Origin: Pelotomaculum propionicicum
GTDB taxonomy: Bacteria; Bacillota; Desulfotomaculia; Desulfotomaculales; Pelotomaculaceae
NCBI RefSeq assembly: GCF_004369225.1
Contig: NZ_QFFZ01000003.1
Span: 62,001-126,000, forward strand
Reading direction: 5' to 3'
Length of the DNA: 64,000 nucleotides
Shown: piece after piece, positions 1 to 8,034 of the stretch
How positions within the stretch are numbered: the first letter of the stretch is position 1
Layout of the letters: each line of letters starts with the position of its first letter
The notes under the pieces: generated by a model
The model's database searches: none
The model's input: only the letters and a program-made list of their open reading frames with translations
What the model was told of the DNA's origin: nothing
Program-made: the position numbers and the translations under genes

Positions 1-1676
1 AGCATAGTGCCGAAGGCAGTCGCCAGTACGGAGATGACGGCCGTGGTTTTCAACCCGTCCAAAATCAGCAAATAGCGGTTTTCCAGAATAATGTTGTTGT
101 GAAAACTGGCGGCAATCCTTGGCAGAAAGGACGTGCCCGTCCCGGCCGCCTCCTTGCCGTCATATGCCGCGATATTTTGCTTTAAGGCAATGACAGCTGT
201 TTTGAATTCCATGTAGGGGGCGGAAAAATCGATTTGCTTTTGCCTTTCTTCGGTAATGGCGATGCCGTCGGCAATCATGTCGACTTTCCCGGAGGCGAGG
301 GCCGCCACCAGGGAGGAAAACTCCATGGTCATGATTTTCAGCCTCAATCCCTCGTGCCGGGCAAACCGTTGCAGCATTTCAATATCGAAACCCACGTATT
401 CCCCATTCATATACGCCACATAAGGCAAATCCCCCACCGCAACCCCCAAAACAATTTCTTCCCCGGTCTCAGGGTTTTTAAATTCAGGCATTTCCGCTTT
501 TTCGGGATCATTTTCAAACCAGCGCCGGTACATCTCATCGTAAGTGCCGTCCGCCCCGGCTGTTTTTAAATAATTGTTAAACCTCTCCCGCAGCGCCGGA
601 TTGTTTTTATTAAACCCTACGCCAAGGGGTCTAGTCAGCGCTTCATCCGTGAGGATCCCCAATTCCGGATTGCTCTTCAACATTACCTTAGCCGATGTTA
701 AATCAAGAAAAGCCACGTCGGCCTTTCGGTTTTTCAAAGCCAGGATCATGTCGGCCGTGCTGTCAAATCGCATAATCTCCGCCTTTGGATAGTGACTTGC
801 CACAAAAGCGTCATGAATGGTTCCCGTATATACCGCCACCCTCTTGCCGTCTATATCATCCAGTGACGCCATTTTGCCGCTGTTTGCCTTCGCCCCCGGG
901 GCCTTTTTGACCAGCATCACCTGGGCGCTGGCAAAAACCGGCTGGCTGAAATTGATTGATTTTTTGCGCTCCTCGGTAGGAGCCATGCTGATTGCCAAAT
1001 CCACTTTGCCTGATTGCAGGGCCGGGATCAATGCTAAAAACTTCATGTCCGAGAACTCAACCGGCCTGCCCAGCTTGATCCCGATGCGGCGTGCAAGTTC
1101 GCCGTCATAGCCCGTGATTCTTCCATTTTCATCAGTAAAGCAAAAAGGCTCCCGGGCGGCGTTTACGCCGATTTTCAAAATTGCCCCATCTGTGGGCACA
1201 GCAAGATCAACTTGTTCATAAGGGGACAAGTCTTCTTTGAACCAGCGTCTCTTCATATCTTCCAATGTCCCGTCGCCTTTTAGCTCTGCAATAATCTTGT
1301 CTACTGCCGCAAGCAGCTCATCATTGCCCTTTCTCACCCCGACGGCCATGTCCTCTTTTTCCACCGGTTCGGGCAGATACCACATTTCCGGATTGTGTTT
1401 CGCCACATTCATTGCGTTCGAATATGCCAGAATCACCGCCTCAATCTGCCCGGATTTCAATGCGGCCACGGCGTCCATGACATCATCAAAGCTTTTGATG
1501 TCCGCGTTGGGGAACCTGGCCCTGGCCAGTTGCTCCCCGGTGGTGCCGGTCATGACACCGATTCTCGCCTCACCGGCGTCTTCCAGTTTCGTAATCACTT
1601 TTTCAGACTTGCCGCATCCCGCCGGAATAACAGCCATCATTAAACAGATAAAAACCAAAACAGCAGCCTTTTTCAT
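1..1676 (-). CDS. ABC transporter, tandem solute-binding domains fused to permease (partial)
   Basis: This is the N-terminal 558 codons of a gene that runs off the left edge. Translation of the minus strand shows a lipoprotein signal with lipobox IPAGC (Cys21). A degenerate SBP_bac_3-like lobe follows, then a complete type-3 amino-acid binding domain (about residues 150-385) and a second binding domain (about 400-505). At the window edge the sequence enters a HisM-type permease (DGLKTTAVISVLA). Polar amino acid uptake is the usual role of this architecture. The ATG follows AGGGGGTGA at 5 bp. The gene lies 30 bp downstream of a STAS gene on the same strand, so the two probably form an operon. 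Substrate is unknown; family assignment is secure, the domain count less so. Confidence 0.85.
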   Translation of the reverse strand, partial: MKKAAVLVFICLMMAVIPAGCGKSEKVITKLEDAGEARIGVMTGTTGEQLARARFPNADIKSFDDVMDAVAALKSGQIEAVILAYSNAMNVAKHNPEMWYLPEPVEKEDMAVGVRKGNDELLAAVDKIIAELKGDGTLEDMKRRWFKEDLSPYEQVDLAVPTDGAILKIGVNAAREPFCFTDENGRITGYDGELARRIGIKLGRPVEFSDMKFLALIPALQSGKVDLAISMAPTEERKKSINFSQPVFASAQVMLVKKAPGAKANSGKMASLDDIDGKRVAVYTGTIHDAFVASHYPKAEIMRFDSTADMILALKNRKADVAFLDLTSAKVMLKSNPELGILTDEALTRPLGVGFNKNNPALRERFNNYLKTAGADGTYDEMYRRWFENDPEKAEMPEFKNPETGEEIVLGVAVGDLPYVAYMNGEYVGFDIEMLQRFARHEGLRLKIMTMEFSSLVAALASGKVDMIADGIAITEERQKQIDFSAPYMEFKTAVIALKQNIAAYDGKEAAGTGTSFLPRIAASFHNNIILENRYLLILDGLKTTAVISVLATAFGTM

Positions 1677-1706
1677 TAAATCACCCCCTGCCGGTTGAAG
1701 ACAGTG

Positions 1707-2039
1707 TCAATTTTCATGCGCGGCGCTGGCCACATCGGCAAAAATGGGCAGGAAAATGTCAAAACCGGAAATGCGAATAACCTCCTCCACAAATCCGCTT
1801 AAGCTGCAGAGGACCAGGTCGCCCCCGTTGGCCCGGAGTTTTTTGGCCATGCTCAAAATACACCGTAATCCTGCGCTGCTGATATATTCCAGCTTACTAA
1901 AATCAAGAATAATCTTGCCTTTAGAGCCGGTCAGACAGGCGGCGCACTCCCGCTCAAATCCGGGCGCCGTGTTGGTATCCAGTCTTCCTGCCGCTTTAAC
2001 CACCACATAATGGCTTTCTTTTTGCACTGTAATCTCCAT
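1707..2039 (-). CDS. STAS-domain anti-sigma factor antagonist
   Basis: The 110-residue protein consists of one STAS domain of the SpoIIAA/RsbV type. The phosphorylatable serine lies in the motif EYISSAGLRC. Family members bind an RsbW-type kinase when unphosphorylated and so release a sigma factor. A longer reading frame is open upstream, but the ATG at 2039 follows GGGAGGG at about 10 bp and gives the normal family length. It is a paralogue of the STAS protein at 26073 and could share the kinase (25545) and phosphatase (17437). The neighbouring solute-binding/permease gene may be its target or simply co-transcribed; that link is inference. Confidence 0.88.
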   Translation of the reverse strand: MEITVQKESHYVVVKAAGRLDTNTAPGFERECAACLTGSKGKIILDFSKLEYISSAGLRCILSMAKKLRANGGDLVLCSLSGFVEEVIRISGFDIFLPIFADVASAAHEN

Positions 2040-2354
2040 TTCTTCTTTACCCTCCCGAAAAACTTGTGTTATCAATTGACATAGTTTTATGAAGGATTAT
2101 TATGGATCGTGTTGAATAAAGAAAGATGAACAGGTATTATCACAATATTTCATATTCGACATGTATTTCCAGTGTCCTTTTATCATAAAAACCTTCTGCG
2201 GCGCCACAAGAATTAAACAGTAAGCCAAACAATTTCCCCCATCAACTCATACCGCCTGCCGTCATCCATTTTCATTTAACCCTCAACAGTGTAGATCCTG
2301 TCCGATAAAACTACCGACATATCAGACCACCCCTTAAAGTCTCTTTCCTCCAAA

Positions 2355-2394
2355 AAAAGGCCCCACGGTTCGCCGGCGGGGGCTTTCTCTTTTG
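2355..2394. terminator. Bidirectional Rho-independent terminator
   Basis: AAAGGCCCCACGG pairs with CCGGCGGGGGCTTT around a TTCG loop. U-rich tracts lie on both sides, so it could work in either direction. It stands between the minus-strand STAS gene and the plus-strand precursor gene and insulates the two. No gene ending at it is visible. The stretch 2040-2354 holds no gene that I can recognise. Confidence 0.6.
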
Positions 2395-2449
2395 ATCCGG
2401 CGAATCCACCCCGCCGGCAAATCACGGCAAATTACCGGCATAAAGCAGA

Positions 2450-2516
2450 TTTAAGGTAGATTTAAGGTTCAGTTAAGGTTGCCTTCTCTTAGATTTAAGG
2501 TAGCTGCTGCTAAAAT
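2450..2516 (+). promoter_or_regulatory. Phased TTAAGG direct repeats with a -10 element
   Basis: TTAAGG occurs at 2451, 2462, 2473 and 2495, that is at steps of 11, 11 and 22 bp, so all copies face the same side of the helix. A -10-like TAAAAT lies at 2511-2516, ten bases after the last copy. This is the geometry of promoters activated by OmpR/PhoB-family response regulators, where direct repeats replace the -35 box. It is the only promoter-like structure upstream of the first precursor gene. The regulator is not in the window. Confidence 0.55.
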
Positions 2517-2604
2517 TAAAAAGTGATACAACTAATAAAAACTTTGCCCTGAGATTCTTCTTTCTTTTCTCCATTTCTATTTATGCCAACTCAATTATGG
2601 TGTT

Positions 2605-2710
2605 TCTTTGTGTAATGAAAAACCGGCTGCAGCGTATTAACATACGGTAAGCCAAAGCGAGCCGGGATGTTCGAACCAGGCCGGATTTAAAAAACAAGGA
2701 GGCAAACAAA
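2605..2710 (+). promoter_or_regulatory. Conserved 5' leader of NHLP gene, copy 1
   Basis: About 105 bases before the start codon are nearly identical to 11802-11907, before the third precursor gene. Within it are a small hairpin (CGTAT-TAAC-ATACG), the invariant stretch TAAGCCAAAGCGAGCCGGGA, and paired CCGG segments. The region ends in the ribosome site AAGGAGG. Conservation of untranslated sequence suggests a regulatory RNA or simply a recent duplication. I could not match it to a known riboswitch class. Confidence 0.5.
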
Positions 2711-3046
2711 ATGACTGGAAACGAAAAGAAACCCATGAACCGCAAAGAGTTGAAGGAACAAATCATCAAGAAAGCGCAAGTAGACCGGGAATTCAAGAAA
2801 GCATTGGTCGAGAATCCAAAAGGAGCCATTGGACGATTAGGTGTCCAACTTCCCGCAGAAGTCGAGGTCAAAGTCGTTGAGGAATCAACAGAGGTAGTTT
2901 ATCTGGTGCTGCCGGCCAATCCTGATGAATTGACTGATGAACAACTGGATAATGTTACGGGTGGGAATGGCGATGTCGAATATAGTTACGAAGAAGTTCC
3001 TATTACTTGCCCGGACAGGAGTAACACGATGAAGATACCGCGATGA
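2711..3046 (+). CDS. NHLP-leader peptide natural-product precursor, copy 1
   Basis: A 111-residue precursor with the nitrile-hydratase-alpha-like leader (NHLP, proteusin type). The leader spans residues 1-85 and ends LTDEQLDNVTGG. The 26-residue remainder is the presumed core and holds one Cys, several acidic residues and three Tyr/Ser near its start. The double Gly is the expected cleavage site of the C39 exporter at 21938. The leader is almost identical to that at 11908 and similar to that at 5915, while the cores are unrelated. The ATG follows AAGGAGG. The modification is unknown; the radical SAM/SPASM enzyme at 12366 is the only maturase candidate in the window. Confidence 0.9.
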   Translation: MTGNEKKPMNRKELKEQIIKKAQVDREFKKALVENPKGAIGRLGVQLPAEVEVKVVEESTEVVYLVLPANPDELTDEQLDNVTGGNGDVEYSYEEVPITCPDRSNTMKIPR

Positions 3047-3241
3047 CGAAGTGCGGCTCATTGGCAGGGTAATGTGTAATAACAGTGTCAACGCGTTTGG
3101 GACACATGAAAAGAAATGATCAGTTCCTGTTAAAGGGTACTGCATGGGGACAGTTCTCCTGCTTCCTTTATACCAATAATGGTCGGTTATTTCCTTGGAA
3201 TTTGCTGTCCGGCCGGCTGGAATAAAAATACCCATAGCGGC
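3046..3241 (+). repeat. Conserved 3' flank of NHLP cassette, copy 1
   Basis: Sequence after the stop codon resembles the 3' flanks of both other precursor genes. GGCAGGGTAATGTGTAA here matches 12204 onward, and GAAAAGAAATNNTCNGTTCCTGTT matches 6360 onward. The matching stretch also holds a degenerate copy of the AAGCAAGGGGACGG hairpin (about 3141-3176) and ends near CCCATAG. No gene is visible between 3047 and 3297. Confidence 0.6.
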
Positions 3242-3297
3242 CGGATTACCCGCCAAATCTTTGTCCTACATATCTTTTGGGAATGGAGGCTTTATAG

Positions 3298-5913
3298 ATG
3301 AAAAACAAGATTTATCCGGTACTCTTTCTCCTGCTTCTGACAGTATCCCTGCTTGTGATGGTTAACGGCCGGGCAATGGCGCAGCAAGGTGGAACAGATG
3401 CCGCTTGTCGGCAGGACAGCGTCCAGATCACAGGGGCTGCCGCGCTTCCCGGGCCGGTCGCCGGAACCGGCTTCAGCGTGAAACTGAACAGCCGGCCGGT
3501 TGCCTTTGACGTGTCCCCGCGCCTGGAAAACGGCCGGTTCCTGGTCCCCTTGCGGCCGGTTTTGGAGGCCATGGGAGCGAAGGTGTCCTGGCGCGGCGAC
3601 ACCGGTACGGCGGTGGCGTGCCTGCCGGGAGCGACACTTGTCGTGACCGGCGGATCCCAATATGCCGGGATCAACGGCCGGGAGTGTCCAATGCCGGTTG
3701 CCGCCGGGATCGACAAGGGAAGGCTGATTGTGCCGTCAGAGATCATTTTGGAAGCCACCGGCGCTGAGTCCGAGTGGGACAGCACGACCCGGACCCTTGC
3801 GCTCTTTTTGAAGGACCCCGGCGCCGGTTTTCCAGCTCCGGTCCTTGATCTGCAGCGCGACATTCAGAACGAACTGGACCGGATGGACCGGGACCTGGCC
3901 GCCGCAGCCGGGGAACTTGCCCGGACCGGCCTGGACGGGGACGAAGCGCGCCGGATCTTAAGCGGACTGGCGGCCCGCCATTCTTATGTGGCGGACGCCT
4001 GCACCGTAGATAAAAATGGAAAGATTGTCGACGTTGAACCTGCCGCCTACCATGAGTTCGCCGGCTCAGATATCAGCGGGCAGGAGCAGGTCGCAAGGCT
4101 GCGGGAAACCGGGCGTCCGGTCATCAGCTCCATGTTCACGGCAGTGGAAGGTTTTGCGGCATTGGACCTGGAACGGCCCGTGTTCAACCAGCAAAACGAA
4201 CTGATCGGATCGGTCAGTTTACTGATCAGGCCGGAACTGTTCTTTGCAAATTTTACCGTCCCGGATCTGCAGGGACAGCGGCCGGAAATGATGGTCATGC
4301 AGAAAGACGGGTATATCCTCTATGACAGCGACAGCTCACAAATCGGCCGCAATGTCTTAACAGACTCCTTTTATCAGGGTTACACCGGACTGCCTGCCCT
4401 GGCCGGAAGAACAGTTGCTGACAGAGCCGGAGTGGGGAGATACGCTCCCCCGGACCAGTCGCTGCAAAAACAGGCGGTCAAAAAGTCGGTTTGGACTACG
4501 GTGGGTCTGCACGGTACGGAATGGCGGCTGATCGTAAACTACGCGGCGGACGGTAATATCCAGGCCGCGGGCAATAAGGAGGAATACAAGATGGAGAAAA
4601 ACAGCGATTCAAGTAAAACCGCGCCGGCCCTGGAGATCAGCCCGCTGCAGGCCCTGGCCGGCGACCCGTGGAACATCAAAGTCTCCGGGCTGGCCCCCGG
4701 GGCGACGGTGACTCTTGTAGCGGAACAGCAGGACAATAAAGGGATTAAATGGGAATCACACGCCGTTTTCCAGGCGGACCGCAACGGGGAGGTGGACCCC
4801 GGCGTTCAGGCGCCCGTTTCCGGCACCTATGAGGGCGCCGACCCGGCCGGTCTTTTCTGGTCCCTGCGCCCGGTTGCCGGCGGGAAGCCGGTGGGAACGT
4901 TTGCCAAAAGTCTGGAACCGCAAAAGATTACAGTCTCCGTGGAGGTTGAAGGCGAGAGAATCCTTGCTCAGGACGTAGAGAGACTCTACCTCTTGCCCGG
5001 GGTCGAAAGGGTGGAAGTGCGTGAATCCGGAGTGGTGGGAACGCTTTTCCTTCCCGCCGGAGAAGGCAAGCGGCCGGCCATTATCGTGCTGGGCGGATCG
5101 GACGGCGGGACCTACGAACCCGCCGCGGCGATCTACGCCTCCCGCGGCTACGTCACCCTCGCCCTGGCCTATTTCGGGATGGAAGGGCTCCCGGATACCC
5201 TGGTGGAAATCCCCCTGGAGACCGTAGAGAGGGCCATCCATTGGCTGGAGGTTCATCCCGGAGTTGATAAAAACGCCATCGGCGTGTGGGGCGCTTCCAA
5301 GGGAGCGGAGCTGGCCCTGCTGGCCGCTTCCCATTATCCCCAGATCAAGGCCGTGGTGGCCAAGTCCCCGAGCGCGGTGGTATTCGAAGGGATCAGTGAT
5401 GATTTTGGAGAGAATCACAAATCATCCTGGACGTTTAAAGGGGAACCGGTTCCTTTTGTGCCCATCGTATTCACCGAGGAGCTGGCCGGGAGCTATTTCG
5501 CGGCGGTAGCAAAAAAAGAACCCTGGCCCACCGCCCCCATGTATGAGTACGCGCTGCAGAACAAGGAGGCCGTGGAAAAGGCGGCCATCAAGGTGGAGCA
5601 GATTAACGGGCCGGTATTGCTGGTTTCGGGCGGCCTCGACGGGGCTTGGCCGTCCGGTAAGCTTTCGGAAATGGTTATGAAGAGGCTTAAGGAAAAAGGG
5701 CACCAGTTTCCGGACGTGCGTCTCCACTACCAGGATGCCGGCCACCAGATCAGCGCGCCTTATTCCCCCACCACCATAAACTGGTTGACTCTGCCCGGAG
5801 GTTTTATTGAAGCCCTCGGCGGTACGCCCGAGGGAAACGCCGCGGCATCCACGGATTCATGGCCGAAAATCATTGACTTCTTTAGAATACATCTGGAGAA
5901 AGGGGGCCAATAA
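3298..5913 (+). CDS. Exported Cache-BAAT hydrolase fusion
   Basis: 871 residues. An N-terminal signal peptide (residues 1-28, ending AMA) is followed by a copper-amine-oxidase-like stalk domain (about 55-175) and a Cache-like sensor region (about 180-430). Next come a BAAT/acyl-CoA thioesterase N-terminal domain (about 440-570) and an alpha/beta hydrolase of the BAAT C-terminal type. The nucleophile elbow reads GASKG with serine, and GGLDGAWPS and DAGHQIS supply the likely Asp and His. Known BAAT-family enzymes act on acyl thioesters or esters. This one should act outside the membrane, so CoA esters are unlikely substrates. The ATG follows GGAGG. A precursor gene starts one base after its stop codon, so the two are translationally coupled. 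A role in acylating, cleaving or sensing the mature peptide is inference. Confidence 0.85.
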   Translation: MKNKIYPVLFLLLLTVSLLVMVNGRAMAQQGGTDAACRQDSVQITGAAALPGPVAGTGFSVKLNSRPVAFDVSPRLENGRFLVPLRPVLEAMGAKVSWRGDTGTAVACLPGATLVVTGGSQYAGINGRECPMPVAAGIDKGRLIVPSEIILEATGAESEWDSTTRTLALFLKDPGAGFPAPVLDLQRDIQNELDRMDRDLAAAAGELARTGLDGDEARRILSGLAARHSYVADACTVDKNGKIVDVEPAAYHEFAGSDISGQEQVARLRETGRPVISSMFTAVEGFAALDLERPVFNQQNELIGSVSLLIRPELFFANFTVPDLQGQRPEMMVMQKDGYILYDSDSSQIGRNVLTDSFYQGYTGLPALAGRTVADRAGVGRYAPPDQSLQKQAVKKSVWTTVGLHGTEWRLIVNYAADGNIQAAGNKEEYKMEKNSDSSKTAPALEISPLQALAGDPWNIKVSGLAPGATVTLVAEQQDNKGIKWESHAVFQADRNGEVDPGVQAPVSGTYEGADPAGLFWSLRPVAGGKPVGTFAKSLEPQKITVSVEVEGERILAQDVERLYLLPGVERVEVRESGVVGTLFLPAGEGKRPAIIVLGGSDGGTYEPAAAIYASRGYVTLALAYFGMEGLPDTLVEIPLETVERAIHWLEVHPGVDKNAIGVWGASKGAELALLAASHYPQIKAVVAKSPSAVVFEGISDDFGENHKSSWTFKGEPVPFVPIVFTEELAGSYFAAVAKKEPWPTAPMYEYALQNKEAVEKAAIKVEQINGPVLLVSGGLDGAWPSGKLSEMVMKRLKEKGHQFPDVRLHYQDAGHQISAPYSPTTINWLTLPGGFIEALGGTPEGNAAASTDSWPKIIDFFRIHLEKGGQ

Positions 5914-5914
5914 A

Positions 5915-6223
5915 ATGAGTGGAAACGAAAAGAAACCCACGCCCCGCAAAGATTTAAAGGAACAAATTATCAAGAAAGCGCTGTCAGACAAAGACTTTAA
6001 AGAAGTCCTGGTAAATAATCCCAAAGAGGCCATCGGGCGGTTAGGCGTTCAACTTCCCGAAGATGTCGAGGTCAAAGTCGTTGAAGAATCGCCCGGGGTG
6101 GTATACCTGGTGCTGCCGGTCGAGCCCGGCGGGTTGACTGACGATCAACTGGGTGATGTTGCGGGCGGTGCGGGTTGGAATTCGGAAGGTGTTCCAAGTT
6201 GTGGATCGCGCTGGGTTGAGTAA
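5915..6223 (+). CDS. NHLP-leader peptide natural-product precursor, copy 2
   Basis: A 102-residue precursor. The leader is again exactly 85 residues, ending LTDDQLGDVAGG, followed by a 17-residue core AGWNSEGVPSCGSRWVE. Two Trp, one Cys and three Ser could be modified. The leader differs from copies 1 and 3 at many positions, so this is an older paralogue. The ATG at 5915 follows AAGGGGG inside the end of the hydrolase gene. The frame is open further upstream, but that part overlaps the hydrolase and does not fit the family. The core shares a weak E-x-V-P-x-C pattern with copy 1. Confidence 0.9.
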   Translation: MSGNEKKPTPRKDLKEQIIKKALSDKDFKEVLVNNPKEAIGRLGVQLPEDVEVKVVEESPGVVYLVLPVEPGGLTDDQLGDVAGGAGWNSEGVPSCGSRWVE

Positions 6224-6411
6224 CGTTTAGCGAATCTTCCCACTGGCTGCACTTCGAAGTGTTCCCTGCAGGGCTTTTTGCCTTATGAACACGGGCAAGA
6301 AGCCAGCAGGATAGAGTAATGAGCAAACAAAACAGCATTTTTATACGACCAGGCACGCAGGAAAAGAAATAGTCGTTCCTGTTGGGACTTGGATGAAAAG
6401 GAGGTTTGGAC
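6224..6411 (+). repeat. Conserved 3' flank of NHLP cassette, copy 2
   Basis: The region after the stop codon contains AGAGTAATGAGCAAACAA and, further on, GGAAAAGAAATAGTCGTTCC followed by TGTT. Both resemble the 3' flank of copy 1. No gene is visible before the ribosome site AAAAGGAGG at 6397-6404. Confidence 0.45.
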
Positions 6412-7566
6412 ATGCAGAGCAACAAAAGAAGATTAATTGTTTTATTGTTGAGTTTATCTTTGGCGCTCCTGATCCTGGCCGGCTGTTCGACGGGCGGCGG
6501 CGCGCCGAAGGATGCGGCGGTAGAAATCAAAATCGGCGTAGTGGCCACCCTCAGCGGCGGCGGTGCGGATTACGGCGTTTCCATCAAGCAGGGGCTGGAA
6601 ACCGCCCAGGATAAAATCAATGCGGCCGGCGGCATAAACGGGAGAAAAATCAGCCTGATTATCGAGGATTCTCACGGTGATAAAGACGAAGCCATAAAAG
6701 CGGTGCAGAAACTGATCAACGAGGACCGGGTGCTGGCGATCATCGGCCCCACCAACAGCGGCGAGATGTTTGCCGCCGGGCCAGTTGCCGACAAAGCCGG
6801 GGTGGTTATCATGGGCACCTCAAACACCGCCAAAGGGATTGGCGAGATCGGGCCTTACGTGTTCAGAAACTCCCTGCCCGAGGACAGCGTCATACCCGTC
6901 ACGGTGCGCAAGGCTAAAGAAAAGCTCGGGTTTACCAGAGTGGCCCTGCTGTACTCCGCCAACAACGACTGGGCCGTCAGCTCCGCCAAAACCTTTGAAA
7001 AAGCCCTGCAAGAGCAGGGAGTGGCCATTGTGGAAACCCAGACCTTTACCGACGGGGATACCAACTTTCAGGCCCAACTCACCAGGGTGGCGGCGGCCAA
7101 GCCCGAAGCCCTGGCTGTTTCCGCCCTATATAAGGAGTCTGCGCTGCTTTTAATTCAGGCGAGGCGACAGGGCCTCAACCTGCCGGTGATGGGAGGCAAC
7201 GGGTTTAACGACCCCGAGTTGATGAGAATTGCCGGCGAGGCGGCGGAAGGCGCGCTGGTGGGCAGTCCGTGGTTTGCCGGCAAAGCCGACCCCGCGGTGC
7301 AGGCTTTCGTGGCCGAGTATCAAAAGCGTTACAATACCGCCCCGAACCAATTTGCCGCCCAGGCTTACGACGCCCTGGGAATTATGGCCGAAGCCCTGAA
7401 AGCCGAAGGGGCCGCCGGCGACCGCGCCAAATTCAGAGATGCTCTGGCGGCTATCAAGGATTACCAGGGTGTGACCGGCAAGTTTTCCTTTGACCAAAAC
7501 GGTAATCCTTTAATGGATGCAATGGTGCTGCAAGTTGTCAACGGTGCATACCGGGAAGTAAAGTAA
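6412..7566 (+). CDS. Branched-chain amino acid type ABC substrate-binding lipoprotein
   Basis: 384 residues with a lipoprotein signal (LILAGC, Cys25) and a two-lobed periplasmic-binding fold of the LivJ type (Peripla_BP_6), including VATLSGGGADYG and AIIGPTNSGEM. It binds small ligands at the cell surface. No LivHMGF permease or ATPase genes are near, so it either uses distant transporter parts or acts as a ligand sensor. The ATG at 6412 follows AAAAGGAGG at 7 bp and is preferred over an in-frame TTG two codons upstream. It lies between two precursor cassettes, which suggests a role linked to the peptide system, but this is inference. Confidence 0.88.
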   Translation: MQSNKRRLIVLLLSLSLALLILAGCSTGGGAPKDAAVEIKIGVVATLSGGGADYGVSIKQGLETAQDKINAAGGINGRKISLIIEDSHGDKDEAIKAVQKLINEDRVLAIIGPTNSGEMFAAGPVADKAGVVIMGTSNTAKGIGEIGPYVFRNSLPEDSVIPVTVRKAKEKLGFTRVALLYSANNDWAVSSAKTFEKALQEQGVAIVETQTFTDGDTNFQAQLTRVAAAKPEALAVSALYKESALLLIQARRQGLNLPVMGGNGFNDPELMRIAGEAAEGALVGSPWFAGKADPAVQAFVAEYQKRYNTAPNQFAAQAYDALGIMAEALKAEGAAGDRAKFRDALAAIKDYQGVTGKFSFDQNGNPLMDAMVLQVVNGAYREVK

Positions 7567-7657
7567 GCGGTGCGGAGCACCGGGTGAGCGGTGATAACGC
7601 TGTGCCTTAATAGCGGTTCAACTGGAGTTGAGATCTGTTTGAGAAGAGAGGGCGGAC

Positions 7658-8007
7658 ATGAATTATCCGGCGACAGCTTCTAAGGGTGCGGGAGCGTTGA
7701 AGCCCGCCAAAAAGTCATCATGGAGCGTATTGCTGGGGGCGGCCTTTATCATGGCCACCTCTGCCATCGGACCGGGCTTTTTGACCCAGACCGCGGTGTT
7801 TACCGGGGAACTGGCGGCAAGTTTCGGCTTTGTCATCCTGGCGTCGATTATTCTTGATATCGGCGCTCAGTTGAACGTGTGGAGAAGGTTATCGGCGATT
7901 ATAAACATCCGCTTTGGATGACGGTTTTTGGCGTATTTGTAGCCTTAACAACGGCCGTTATGGGAGGCAAAACCATTATTACGGAACTACCCGGGCTTTT
8001 CAGGTAA
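7658..8007 (+). pseudogene. Nramp-family metal transporter remnant (internal deletion)
   Basis: The first 80 or so codons match the start of an Nramp-like divalent metal transporter (GAAFIMATSAIGPGFLTQT, then SIILDIGAQLN). Shortly after, in a different frame, the sequence reads the family's extreme C-terminus (GDYKHPLWMTVFGVF... MGGKTIITELPGLFR) and stops at 8007. Roughly 290 internal residues are missing and the frame is shifted at the junction, so no working transporter can be made. The ribosome site and start are intact, so a short peptide may still be translated. Confidence 0.85.
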
Positions 8008-8034
8008 GTTTTTTTAGTTAAAGGAGAGAAGTTA

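Noticed and set aside
2355-2394. Riboswitch or attenuator for the first precursor
   Set aside because: The hairpin lies upstream of the phased repeats and -10 element, so it precedes the presumed transcript and acts as an insulator terminator.
2605-2710. c-di-GMP-I riboswitch in the NHLP leader
   Set aside because: Only a tetraloop hairpin and an AAAGC stretch match; the conserved upstream GGCAAACC and the third helix could not be found.
4756-5418. Long minus-strand open frame within the hydrolase gene
   Set aside because: It is a GC-rich shadow of the coding frame, with no ribosome site and no family-like features.
5807-5914. N-terminal extension of the second precursor
   Set aside because: The extra codons overlap the end of the hydrolase in another frame and are absent from the other two precursors, which all begin M-x-GNEKKP.
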